Below, piece after piece: positions 34,294-42,226 of a DNA stretch of 64,000 nucleotides. Each line of letters opens with the position of its first letter. Within the stretch, counting starts at the first letter, position 1. The stretch lies in contig NZ_SOBN01000003.1 of the NCBI RefSeq assembly GCF_004365705.1, positions 496,001 to 560,000 on the forward strand, written 5' to 3'. The translations under genes and the position numbers were made by a program. Under the pieces are notes generated by a model, which saw only the letters and a program-made list of their open reading frames with translations, did no database searches and had not been told where the DNA came from. This stretch comes from Streptomyces sp. 846.5 (lineage in GTDB: Bacteria > Actinomycetota > Actinomycetes > Streptomycetales > Streptomycetaceae).

Positions 34294-34887
34294 ATGTCCC
34301 GGATCGGGCGCGTCGAGCGCACCACCAAGGAGACCTCCGTCAAGGTCGAGATCGACCTCGACGGACGCGGCACGACCGACATCAGCACCGGCGTGGGCTT
34401 CTACGACCACATGCTGGACCAGCTCGGCCGGCACGGTCTCTTCGACCTCACCGTCAAGACCGACGGCGACCTGCACATCGACACCCACCACACCATCGAG
34501 GACACCGCCCTCGCCCTGGGCGCCGCCTTCAAGCAGGCGCTCGGCGACAAGGTCGGCATCTACCGCTTCGGCAACTGCACCGTGCCGCTGGACGAGTCCC
34601 TCGCCCAGGTCACCGTGGACCTCTCCGGCCGCCCGTACCTGGTGCACACCGAGCCGGAGGGCATGGCGCCGATGATCGGCGCCTACGACACCACGATGAC
34701 CCGGCACATCCTGGAGTCCTTTGTGGCCCAGGCGCAGATCGCCCTGCACGTGCACGTACCGTATGGACGCAATGCCCACCACATTGTCGAGTGCCAGTTC
34801 AAGGCGCTCGCCCGGGCGCTGCGGTACGCCAGCGAGCTGGACCCGCGCGCGGCCGGGATCCTTCCCTCGACCAAGGGCGCGCTGTAG
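34294..34887 (+). CDS. hisB: HisB, imidazoleglycerol-phosphate dehydratase
   Basis: This 197-aa monofunctional dehydratase removes water from imidazoleglycerol phosphate using two Mn ions. The metal ligands are in GVGFYDHMLDQLGRHGLFDL and DLHIDTHHTIEDTALALG, with the second HHIVECQFKALARAL near the end. It lacks the phosphatase domain of the enterobacterial bifunctional HisB. ATG 34294 has AAGGAG upstream. Confidence 0.96.
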   Translation: MSRIGRVERTTKETSVKVEIDLDGRGTTDISTGVGFYDHMLDQLGRHGLFDLTVKTDGDLHIDTHHTIEDTALALGAAFKQALGDKVGIYRFGNCTVPLDESLAQVTVDLSGRPYLVHTEPEGMAPMIGAYDTTMTRHILESFVAQAQIALHVHVPYGRNAHHIVECQFKALARALRYASELDPRAAGILPSTKGAL

Positions 34888-34903
34888 CCATGCTCCAATT
34901 CCC

Positions 34904-34920
34904 CGGGGGGCGACCCCCCG
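34904..34920. repeat. GC palindrome in the hisB-hisH gap
   Basis: CGGGGGGCGACCCCCCG is a perfect inverted repeat with a 3-nt loop. A related 18-bp palindrome (CCGGGGGTCGACCCCCGG) lies at 36589-36606 inside the ridA coding region. No T-run follows, so it is more likely a repeat or mRNA-stabilising hairpin than a terminator. Confidence 0.45.
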
Positions 34921-34981
34921 TACCCCCACGTGAACCCGGGGTCGGCGGGCCGATGCGACTGCTGTTCCCAGGAGATGCTGA

Positions 34982-35134
34982 ATGAGTACCTCGACCATCG
35001 CCTTCGTCTTCCTCGGCCTGTTCCTGCTCGGCGGGGCCTACTCGTTCTGGAAGCAGAAGCTTCCGATGGGCGTCGTCCTGCTGCTGGTCCTCGGCTCGGG
35101 CATGTGCCTGGCCACCGGGCTGATGCGAATCTAG
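34982..35134 (+). CDS. 50-aa membrane protein in the his operon
   Basis: This small gene begins [20 protein letters not shown], has a short basic loop with FWKQKLPMG, and a second hydrophobic segment, ending in LMRI. A ribosome site (CAGGAG) lies 8 nt before the ATG and hisH follows 16 nt downstream, so it is embedded in the operon. Codon usage shows the GC-rich third positions of real genes. I recall similar small proteins at this place in other Streptomyces. The function is unknown. Confidence 0.75.
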   Translation: MSTSTIAFVFLGLFLLGGAYSFWKQKLPMGVVLLLVLGSGMCLATGLMRI

Positions 35135-35150
35135 AGAAAGGCTGGCCCTG

Positions 35151-35783
35151 ATGGCCAAGCGAGTGGTCGTCCTCGACTACGGCTCGGGCAACCTCCGCTC
35201 CGCCCAGCGCGCGCTGGAGCGGGTCGGCGCCGAGGTGGAGGTCAGCTCCGACTTCCAGTCGGCGCTGGACGCGGACGGGCTGCTGGTCCCCGGCGTCGGC
35301 GCGTTCGCCGCCTGCATGGCGGGTCTGAAGGCGGTCCGCGGTGAACGGATCATCGGGCGGCGGCTGTCCGGCGGTCGTCCGGTGCTGGGCATCTGCGTGG
35401 GCATGCAGATCCTCTTCGCCCGCGGCGTCGAGCACGGCATCGAGACCGAGGGCTGCGACGAGTGGCCCGGCACGGTCGAACCGCTGCAGGCGCCGATCGT
35501 CCCGCACATGGGCTGGAACACCGTCAAGGCGCCGGAGCAGAGCGCGCTCTTCGCCGGGCTCGACTCCGACGCCCGCTACTACTTCGTGCACTCCTACGCG
35601 GTCCGCAGCTGGGAGCTGCCGCCCATCGAGCAGCTGCGCCCGCCGCTGGTCACCTGGGCCGAGCACGGCGAGCCGTTCGTCGCCGCCGTGGAGAACGGCC
35701 CGCTGTCCGCGACGCAGTTCCACCCCGAGAAGTCCGGCGACGCCGGAGCCACCCTGCTGAAGAACTGGATCTCCACGCTGTGA
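35151..35783 (+). CDS. hisH: HisH, glutaminase subunit of IGP synthase
   Basis: HisH supplies ammonia from glutamine to HisF. The 210-aa class I amidotransferase has GVGAFAACM, the nucleophile Cys in [13 protein letters not shown], and the His/Glu pair in [13 protein letters not shown]. It ends with a 4-nt overlap with priA. Its partner hisF lies two genes downstream. Confidence 0.96.
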   Translation: MAKRVVVLDYGSGNLRSAQRALERVGAEVEVSSDFQSALDADGLLVPGVGAFAACMAGLKAVRGERIIGRRLSGGRPVLGICVGMQILFARGVEHGIETEGCDEWPGTVEPLQAPIVPHMGWNTVKAPEQSALFAGLDSDARYYFVHSYAVRSWELPPIEQLRPPLVTWAEHGEPFVAAVENGPLSATQFHPEKSGDAGATLLKNWISTL

Positions 35784-36511
35784 CCACTGCTGACCGCCTC
35801 GTCCTCCTTCCCGCCGTGGACGTCCGCGACGGTCAGGCCGTGCGCCTGGTCAAGGGCGCCTCCGGCTCCGAGACCTCCTACGGCGAGCCGCTCGCCGCCG
35901 CCCTGGCCTGGCAGCAGGCCGGCGCCGAGTGGATCCATCTGGTGGACCTGGACGCCGCCTTCGGCACCGGCGACAACCGCGCCCTGCTGGCCGAGGTCAC
36001 CGGCCGACTGGACGTCAAGGTGGAGCTGTCCGGCGGCATCCGCGACGACGACTCGCTGCGGGCCGCGCTCGCCACCGGCTGCGCCCGGGTCAACCTGGGC
36101 ACCGCCGCGCTGGAGTCCCCGGAGTGGGTGGCCAAGGCCATCGCCGAGTACGGCGACCGGATCGCGGTCGGCCTGGACGTGGTCGGCACCACCCTGCGCG
36201 GCCGCGGCTGGACCAGCGAGGGCGGCGACCTCTACGAGGCGCTGGCCCGCCTGGACGCCGAGGGCTGCGCCCGCTACGTGGTCACCGACGTCGACAAGGA
36301 CGGCACCCTCACCGGTCCCAACCTGGAGCTGCTGCGCAACGTCTGCGCCGCCACCGACCGCGCGGTCGTCGCCAGCGGCGGGGTGTCCTCGCTGCAGGAC
36401 CTGCGCGACATCGCCGGGCTGGTCGGCTCCGGTGTCGAGGGCGCCATCGTGGGCAAGGCGCTCTACGCTCAGGCATTCACGCTTGAAGAGGCACTGGCCG
36501 TAGTGTCCTGA
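35780..36511 (+). CDS. priA: PriA, bifunctional HisA/TrpF isomerase
   Basis: This 243-aa (beta/alpha)8 barrel isomerises ProFAR in histidine synthesis and, in actinobacteria, also phosphoribosylanthranilate in tryptophan synthesis. The catalytic segments are [16 protein letters not shown] with an Asp, [32 protein letters not shown] with the second Asp, and [13 protein letters not shown]. The dual role is supported by the lack of any trpF among the trp genes at 54-60 kb. The GTG start overlaps hisH. Confidence 0.93.
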   Translation: MTTADRLVLLPAVDVRDGQAVRLVKGASGSETSYGEPLAAALAWQQAGAEWIHLVDLDAAFGTGDNRALLAEVTGRLDVKVELSGGIRDDDSLRAALATGCARVNLGTAALESPEWVAKAIAEYGDRIAVGLDVVGTTLRGRGWTSEGGDLYEALARLDAEGCARYVVTDVDKDGTLTGPNLELLRNVCAATDRAVVASGGVSSLQDLRDIAGLVGSGVEGAIVGKALYAQAFTLEEALAVVS

Positions 36512-36554
36512 GGGACCGTCGAATCCAAGCCAGCATCAGGGAGATGAGCCCGGT

Positions 36555-36989
36555 ATGACGGAGTTTCCGGCGGTACCTCACGGGGGTCCCGGGGGTCGAC
36601 CCCCGGTAAATCGCAGCAACGGCAACGGCCCCTGGGAGGAGCAGTTCGGCTTCTCGCGGGCGGTCGCGGCCGGCGACTTCGTCTTCGTCTCGGGGTGCAC
36701 GGCCTGGGACGACGGCCGGGTCCTCTTCGAGGGCTCGCCCGCGGAACAGGCCAGGGCCGCCTTCGGGGTGGCCGTGGCCTCGCTGGACCGGTACGGGCTC
36801 GGCGTCGCGGACGTCGTGCGGACCAGGATGTACGTCACCCACGCCCGCGACGTCGACGACGTGGGCCGGGTCCACAAGGAACTCTTCGGTGCTGTGCGGC
36901 CCGCCGCCACCATCGTTGTCGTCAGCGCCCTGCTCGACTCCCGGATGTCCGTGGAGGTCGAGGTCGAGGCGTACCGAAGGAAGGCTTAG
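36555..36989 (+). CDS. RidA-family enamine/imine deaminase
   Basis: The 144-aa product has the RidA/YjgF core: [40 protein letters not shown], and [20 protein letters not shown] with the conserved Arg that binds the substrate carboxylate. Typical members hydrolyse reactive 2-aminoacrylate. It lies between priA and hisF. The first 18 residues (HGGPGGRPP) are encoded by an 18-bp palindrome, 36589-36606, and look like a lineage-specific extension. ATG 36555 has AGGGAG upstream. Confidence 0.88.
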   Translation: MTEFPAVPHGGPGGRPPVNRSNGNGPWEEQFGFSRAVAAGDFVFVSGCTAWDDGRVLFEGSPAEQARAAFGVAVASLDRYGLGVADVVRTRMYVTHARDVDDVGRVHKELFGAVRPAATIVVVSALLDSRMSVEVEVEAYRRKA

Positions 36990-36994
36990 CAGCG

Positions 36995-37765
36995 ATGACC
37001 CTCGCCGTTCGTGTGATCCCCTGCCTGGACGTCGACGCCGGGCGGGTGGTCAAGGGCGTCAACTTCCAGAACCTGCGCGACGCCGGCGACCCGGTGGAGA
37101 TGGCCAAGCTCTACGACGCCGAGGGCGCCGACGAGCTCACCTTCCTGGACATCACCGCCTCCTCGGGGGACCGGGAGACCACCTACGACGTGGTGCGCCG
37201 CACCGCCGAGCAGGTCTTCATCCCGCTCACCGTCGGCGGTGGGGTCCGCGAGGTCGGGGACGTCGACAGGCTGCTGCGGGCCGGCGCGGACAAGGTGGGC
37301 GTCAACACCGCGGCCATCGCCAGGCCCGAGCTGATCCGGGAGATCGCCGAGCGCTTCGGCCGGCAGGTGCTGGTGCTGTCCATCGACGCCCGCAGGGTCC
37401 ACGAGGGCACGGTCACGGCCTCCGGCTTCGAGGTCACCACCCACGGCGGCCGCCAGGGCACCGGGATCGACGCGGTGGAGTGGGCCGAGCGCGCGGCGGA
37501 GCTGGGCGCGGGCGAGATCCTGCTCAACTCCATGGACGCGGACGGCACCAAGGACGGCTACGACCTGGAACTGCTCCGCGCCGTGCGCAGGGTGGTCGGC
37601 GTCCCGGTGATCGCCAGCGGCGGCGCGGGACGACTCGCCGACTTCGCCCCCGCGGTGGCGGCGGGGGCCGACGCGGTGCTGGCCGCCAGCGTCTTCCACT
37701 TCGGTGACCTGCGCATCGGCGAGGTCAAGCAGTCGCTGCGGGAGGCCGGGCACCCGGTTCGCTGA
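36995..37765 (+). CDS. hisF: HisF, cyclase subunit of IGP synthase
   Basis: HisF uses ammonia from HisH to form imidazoleglycerol phosphate and AICAR. The 256-aa barrel begins [20 protein letters not shown] with the catalytic Asp, continues with [20 protein letters not shown] and [19 protein letters not shown], and has the second catalytic Asp in [19 protein letters not shown]. It is the last gene of this his block, and hisI lies 16 kb downstream. Confidence 0.96.
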   Translation: MTLAVRVIPCLDVDAGRVVKGVNFQNLRDAGDPVEMAKLYDAEGADELTFLDITASSGDRETTYDVVRRTAEQVFIPLTVGGGVREVGDVDRLLRAGADKVGVNTAAIARPELIREIAERFGRQVLVLSIDARRVHEGTVTASGFEVTTHGGRQGTGIDAVEWAERAAELGAGEILLNSMDADGTKDGYDLELLRAVRRVVGVPVIASGGAGRLADFAPAVAAGADAVLAASVFHFGDLRIGEVKQSLREAGHPVR

Positions 37766-37811
37766 CGAACGCTCAAATCCTGTCAAGTACCGCCAAGTCT
37801 GGCCATAAAGG

Positions 37812-37830
37812 GCCGTGGGTCGACCACGGC
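37812..37830 (+). terminator. Hairpin after hisF
   Basis: A 7-bp perfect stem, GCCGTGG and CCACGGC, with a 5-nt loop lies 47 nt after the hisF stop. There is no T-run. The remaining 177 bp up to 38008 contain no visible gene and no recognisable PHO box (GTTCACC repeats). Confidence 0.4.
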
Positions 37831-38007
37831 TGTCATGCGCAAGTCCCTCCACACTTCCCTGACAACCTCCACCCCTCCCATTTACCTGCCTCATGTCCGG
37901 CGTTCTTCTTGCGGATCCTGTGTAGCTGCTTGGAAACAGGACCGTCTCTCTCGGCCAGTGGCGGATTCGCGCTGGGTGCGTGCGAGCAGGACCCGAGGGA
38001 GCACGGC

Positions 38008-38409
38008 ATGGGGCAGGCACGTTTTCTCATTGTCACAAGACCGGTGTCGCATCCCGTATCCAGCGGCGACCGGGATGTGCGCACGGTCTGGCGCCTGCTC
38101 GGGCCCAACAACCGGGAGCTGGGGCGCGGCGCCGCCGCCTTCGGCACTGCGGAGAGCTGCCTGGACGCGGTGCTGCGGCTGCGGGCCGACGTGCACCGCG
38201 CCGTGGTGGCGGCGCTGCGGACCCAGCCCGGGGCGATGTGGGCCTGGCGGCTGAGCGTCGACGAGCTGCCGGTGGCCGCCTCGGGACGGGCCTACCGGCG
38301 GCAGCGCGAGTGCCAGTACAACCTGGCGCAGTTCCTGGAGGCCGTGCCGTCGGCCGAACTGCCGCGGCAGAAGCCGGAGTTCGCCGAGGCGAGGACGGTC
38401 CGCCGATGA
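38008..38409 (+). CDS. 133-aa protein leading the Pst-like cluster, unknown function
   Basis: This small soluble protein has no signal peptide or membrane segment. It begins MGQARFLIVTRPVSHPVSSG and is Arg/Ala-rich with a possible helical region LDAVLRLRADVHRAVVAALR. I do not recognise a family. ATG 38008 has GAGGGAG upstream and the stop overlaps the pstC start by 4 nt, so it is translated together with the transporter. It could be a cytoplasmic regulator or adaptor of the transporter, which is inference only. Confidence 0.7.
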   Translation: MGQARFLIVTRPVSHPVSSGDRDVRTVWRLLGPNNRELGRGAAAFGTAESCLDAVLRLRADVHRAVVAALRTQPGAMWAWRLSVDELPVAASGRAYRRQRECQYNLAQFLEAVPSAELPRQKPEFAEARTVRR

Positions 38410-39413
38410 GCGCCGACATCCTGCCGCCGCCGTCCGAGGACCGGCCGCGCCGGATCAGCGCCAACGCGGGGCTCGGTGACCGGCTGTTCCAGCTGGGCGC
38501 CCGTTCCAGCGGCGCGCTGGTGCTGCTGGTGATGCTGGCGGTCGGCGGCTTCCTGGCCATCCAGGCCACCCGGGCGCTGCGGGTGGCGGGCTGGTCCTTC
38601 CTCACCGTCCAGCGCTGGGACCCGGACGGGCACCGCGGCCGCTTCGGCATCGCCGCCGTGCTGGTCGGCACCCTGCTGATCGGCGCGCTGGCGGTCCTGC
38701 TCGCCGTCCCGCTGGCGCTCGGCATGGCGCTCTACATCTCGGAGTACGCGCCGCCTCGGGCCAAGCGGACCCTGATCACCCTGGTCGACCTGATGGCCGC
38801 GGTGCCCAGCGTGGTCTACGGGCTGTGGGGGTTCTTCTTCCTGGAACAGCGGATGACCGGACTGGCCCGCTGGATCTCCACCTGGTTCGGCTGGATCCCG
38901 CTGTTCAAGGTGGACGGCGCCGACCCGCAGGACCCGCTGGCGCCGATGCCCGCGTACACCTCCTCGACCTTCATCGCCGGGACCGTGGTGGCGCTGATGA
39001 TCACTCCGATCATGTGCTCGGTGATGCGCGAGGTGTTCGGCCAGGCCCCGGCCGGCGAGCGGGAGGCCGCCTACGCCCTCGGCTCGACCCGCTGGGGGAT
39101 GATCCGCTCGGTGGTCCTGCCGTACGGGCGGGGCGGAATCATCGGCGGCACCATGCTGGGCCTGGGCCGCGCCCTGGGCGAGACGATCACCGTCTACATG
39201 ATCATCTCCATGGTCTTCACCATCCAGCCGCACATCCTGCAGAGCGGCGGCAGCACGGTCGCCTCACTGATCGCCCTGGACTTCGGGGAGGCCTCCCCGT
39301 TCGGACTGTCCGCGCTGATGGCCGCCGGACTCGTCCTGTTCCTGATGACCCTGGCCGTGAACTTCGCCGCCTCGGCCGTCGTCGCCCGCAGCCGTTCCGG
39401 AGCAAGCACATGA
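38406..39413 (+). CDS. pstC: PstC-type phosphate ABC transporter permease
   Basis: The 335-aa product has a leading membrane segment at about 35-55, then the six-segment permease core. The EAA loop that docks on the ATPase is AAYALGSTRWGMIRSVVLPY. GLWGFFFLEQRM and the long periplasmic loop (about 150-180) are PstC-like. Its stop overlaps the pstA-pstS start by 4 nt. Unlike the usual order, no separate pstS stands before it. It is assumed to handle phosphate, but the odd partners leave another anion or ligand open. Confidence 0.9.
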   Translation: MSADILPPPSEDRPRRISANAGLGDRLFQLGARSSGALVLLVMLAVGGFLAIQATRALRVAGWSFLTVQRWDPDGHRGRFGIAAVLVGTLLIGALAVLLAVPLALGMALYISEYAPPRAKRTLITLVDLMAAVPSVVYGLWGFFFLEQRMTGLARWISTWFGWIPLFKVDGADPQDPLAPMPAYTSSTFIAGTVVALMITPIMCSVMREVFGQAPAGEREAAYALGSTRWGMIRSVVLPYGRGGIIGGTMLGLGRALGETITVYMIISMVFTIQPHILQSGGSTVASLIALDFGEASPFGLSALMAAGLVLFLMTLAVNFAASAVVARSRSGAST

Positions 39414-42226
39414 GCAACACTGTCCCGGCCGCCACCGCGGTCGCCGCCACCACTGTGGTGGCGGCGAGCCCGCCCGGCAGTACCGACGAGGTCCGCAGAC
39501 GCCCGGGGACCGCCCGCGCGAGCGACCGCTACGCGCTGGTGGGCGCCTTGGCCGGCGGCATCGGCCTGACCGTGCTGCTGTTCCAGTACCTGCTGCCGCT
39601 GAACGGCCCGCTGGGCTTCGTGGTCTGCTCCTGGGTGTGCTTCCTGGGCCTGTACGCGCTGCTGGTCGCCCAGGACGAGAACGGCCTGGCAGTGCGGGAC
39701 CGGCTGGCCGCCGCCGTGGTGCACAGCCTGGCCGCGCTGGTGGTCATCGCGCTGACCTTCACCGTCGGCTACACCCTCTACCAGGGCGTGGACGCGCTGC
39801 CGCACGCCAACTTCTACACCCAGGACATGTCCTCGGCGGACTCGCTGACCCCGCTGGTGGTCGGCGGCGTCAAGCACGCGCTGGTGGGCTCGCTGGAGCA
39901 GATCGGCATCGCCCTGGCGATCACCGTGCCGCTCGGGGTGAGCTGCGCGGTCTTCCTGACCGAGGTTCCCGGCCGGTTCGCCCGCTTCGTCCGGACCGTG
40001 GTCGAGGCGATGACGGCGCTGCCCTCGGTGGTCGCCGGGCTCTTCATCTACGTGGTGGTGGTGAACGTGGTGCACTGGGAGCAGTGCGGGCTCGCCGCCG
40101 GCTGCGCGCTGTCGGTGATGATGCTGCCGATCATCATCAGGGCCGGCGACGTGGTGCTGCGGCTGGTTCCCGGCTCGCTGAAGGAGGCCTCCTACGCGCT
40201 GGGCGCGGGCCGGCTGCGGACCGTGTGGCGGGTGGTGCTGCCGACCGCCCGCTCGGGGCTGACCACCGCCGTCATCCTGGGCACCGCGCGCGGCATCGGC
40301 GAGACCTCGCCGGTCCTGCTGACCTCCGGCTACAACAAGGCCTTCAACGCCGACCCGCTGCACGGGCCGCAGGTGTCGCTGCCGCTGCTGGTGTTCACCC
40401 TGGTACGGCTGCCCTCCAAATGGCAGATCAGCCGCGGCTTCGGCGCCGCGGCGGTGCTGATGCTGCTGGTCCTGGCGCTGTTCCTGGCCGCCCGGGTGCT
40501 CGGCGGCAAGGCTCCCGGCGAACTGAGCCGCCGTCAGCTCCGGCGCAGGGCCACGGCATCGGCCCGCACGGCGACGCACTACGCCCGCCGGGCCGCGGCG
40601 GTGGCCGCCGCGCTGGCGCTGATCGCCACCGGGGTGCTCTTCGGCGGCGCGCCGAGGGCTGCGGCCGCGGCGCCGTACACCTCCATCGACGGCGCCGGCT
40701 CCACCTGGAGCAGCAACGCCATGGACGCGTGGACCACCAACGTCAAGCAGTACGGCATGACGGTCAACTTCGCCGCCACCGGGTCCTCCGACGGACGCAC
40801 CAAGTTCAAGAACGGCGCCAATGACTTCGACGTCTCCGAGATCCCCTACGGGATCACCGACGACGGGGTCTACGAGGCGCCTCCGTCCCGGCACTTCGCC
40901 TATATGCCGATCGTGGCCGGCGGCACCTCCTTCATGTACAACCTGAAGATCAACGGCCAGCGGGTGACCAATCTGCGACTGTCCGGGGACACCATCGCGG
41001 GGATCTTCACCGGGACCATCACCAGGTGGAACGACCGAGCCATCGCGGATGACAACCCGTCACTGGTCCTGCCTGCCCGTCAGATCGTGCCGGTGGTGCG
41101 CTCCGACGGCTCCGGCACCACGGCCCAGCTCACCACCTGGCTGAGCAAGCGGGAGACCGCGCGGTGGAACGCCTACTGCGTCAAGGCCGGGCGCAGCTCG
41201 CCCTGCGGGGTCACCTCCTTCTACCCGCTGGTCAACGGTGAGGGCTTCCAGGCGCTGGGCGGCTCGCAGAACGTCTCCGGCTTCGTGGCCCAGGACAACA
41301 ACGAGGGCTCCATCACCTACGTCGAGTACTCCTACGCGGTGCTCACCGGCTTCCCGGTGGCGAAGATGCTCAACACGGCCGGCTACTACGACGCGCCCAC
41401 CGCGCAGAACGTGGCCGTGGCGCTGACCAAGGCGCAGATCAACTCGGATCTGACGCAGAACCTGGACCAGGTCTACGACAACCCCGACCCGCGCACCTAC
41501 CCGCTGTCCAGCTACAGCTACATGATTCTGCCGACCGCGGTCGAGGACAAGTTCACCAAGGACAAGGGCAACACCCTCAGTGCCTTCGCCTACTACTTCC
41601 TCTGCCAGGGGCAGCAGGACGCGCCCCGGCTCGGCTACTCGCCGCTGCCGATCAACCTGGTGGAGGCGGCGCTGACCCAGGTCCGGAAGATTCCCGGGGC
41701 CGAGGCCAACCAGGTGAACATCGCCGGCTGCAACAACCCGACCTTCTCCAACGACGGCACCAACACCCTGGCCAAGACGGCCCCCTACCCGCCCGCCTCC
41801 GACAAGAAGCCCGGCACCGGGACCAGCGTGACCGGCGTCGGCATCACCTCCGGCGGCACGGGCAGCTCCGGCGGCGCGGCCACCGGCGGGTCCGGAAGCA
41901 CCGGCGGCACCACCACCGGTGGCGCGGGCGGTACCGGCTCGTCCGCGGGCGGCAGCACCGGCGGCTCCACCGCGGGCTCGGCCGGGAGCGGCTCCGCCTC
42001 GGGCGATCCAGGACTGGTCGGCGGGGGCGGGGGGAGCAGCGGAGGCAGCGGCTCCACGAGCGGCGGTAACCCCGTGATCGCCGATCCGGTCACCATCGCG
42101 GCGAGTTCCGACGGCACCCAGCAGCATGTGCTGATGGCGGTCGCGGGCCTGCTGCTGGGCTCGATCGTGGTCCTGCCACCGGTGCTGGCCGGTCGGGCCG
42201 CGCGCCGCCGGGAGGTCAAGCGATGA
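39410..42226 (+). CDS. PstA-PstS fusion: permease joined to an extracellular phosphate-binding domain and C-terminal anchor
   Basis: The single 938-aa frame first encodes a PstA permease (about residues 40-370, EAA loop EASYALGAGRLRTVWRVVLP). There follows a basic stretch and a signal-peptide-like hydrophobic segment (about 391-418) and a PstS-type binding domain (about 421-800) with the phosphate-site motifs SIDGAGSTWSSNAMDAW and VVRSDGSGTTAQLTTW. A Gly/Ser/Thr-rich linker (about 800-895) and a last membrane segment with a basic tail end the protein. No stop or ribosome site separates the parts. Topology would place the binder outside, tied to its own permease. Confidence 0.88.
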   Translation: MSNTVPAATAVAATTVVAASPPGSTDEVRRRPGTARASDRYALVGALAGGIGLTVLLFQYLLPLNGPLGFVVCSWVCFLGLYALLVAQDENGLAVRDRLAAAVVHSLAALVVIALTFTVGYTLYQGVDALPHANFYTQDMSSADSLTPLVVGGVKHALVGSLEQIGIALAITVPLGVSCAVFLTEVPGRFARFVRTVVEAMTALPSVVAGLFIYVVVVNVVHWEQCGLAAGCALSVMMLPIIIRAGDVVLRLVPGSLKEASYALGAGRLRTVWRVVLPTARSGLTTAVILGTARGIGETSPVLLTSGYNKAFNADPLHGPQVSLPLLVFTLVRLPSKWQISRGFGAAAVLMLLVLALFLAARVLGGKAPGELSRRQLRRRATASARTATHYARRAAAVAAALALIATGVLFGGAPRAAAAAPYTSIDGAGSTWSSNAMDAWTTNVKQYGMTVNFAATGSSDGRTKFKNGANDFDVSEIPYGITDDGVYEAPPSRHFAYMPIVAGGTSFMYNLKINGQRVTNLRLSGDTIAGIFTGTITRWNDRAIADDNPSLVLPARQIVPVVRSDGSGTTAQLTTWLSKRETARWNAYCVKAGRSSPCGVTSFYPLVNGEGFQALGGSQNVSGFVAQDNNEGSITYVEYSYAVLTGFPVAKMLNTAGYYDAPTAQNVAVALTKAQINSDLTQNLDQVYDNPDPRTYPLSSYSYMILPTAVEDKFTKDKGNTLSAFAYYFLCQGQQDAPRLGYSPLPINLVEAALTQVRKIPGAEANQVNIAGCNNPTFSNDGTNTLAKTAPYPPASDKKPGTGTSVTGVGITSGGTGSSGGAATGGSGSTGGTTTGGAGGTGSSAGGSTGGSTAGSAGSGSASGDPGLVGGGGGSSGGSGSTSGGNPVIADPVTIAASSDGTQQHVLMAVAGLLLGSIVVLPPVLAGRAARRREVKR

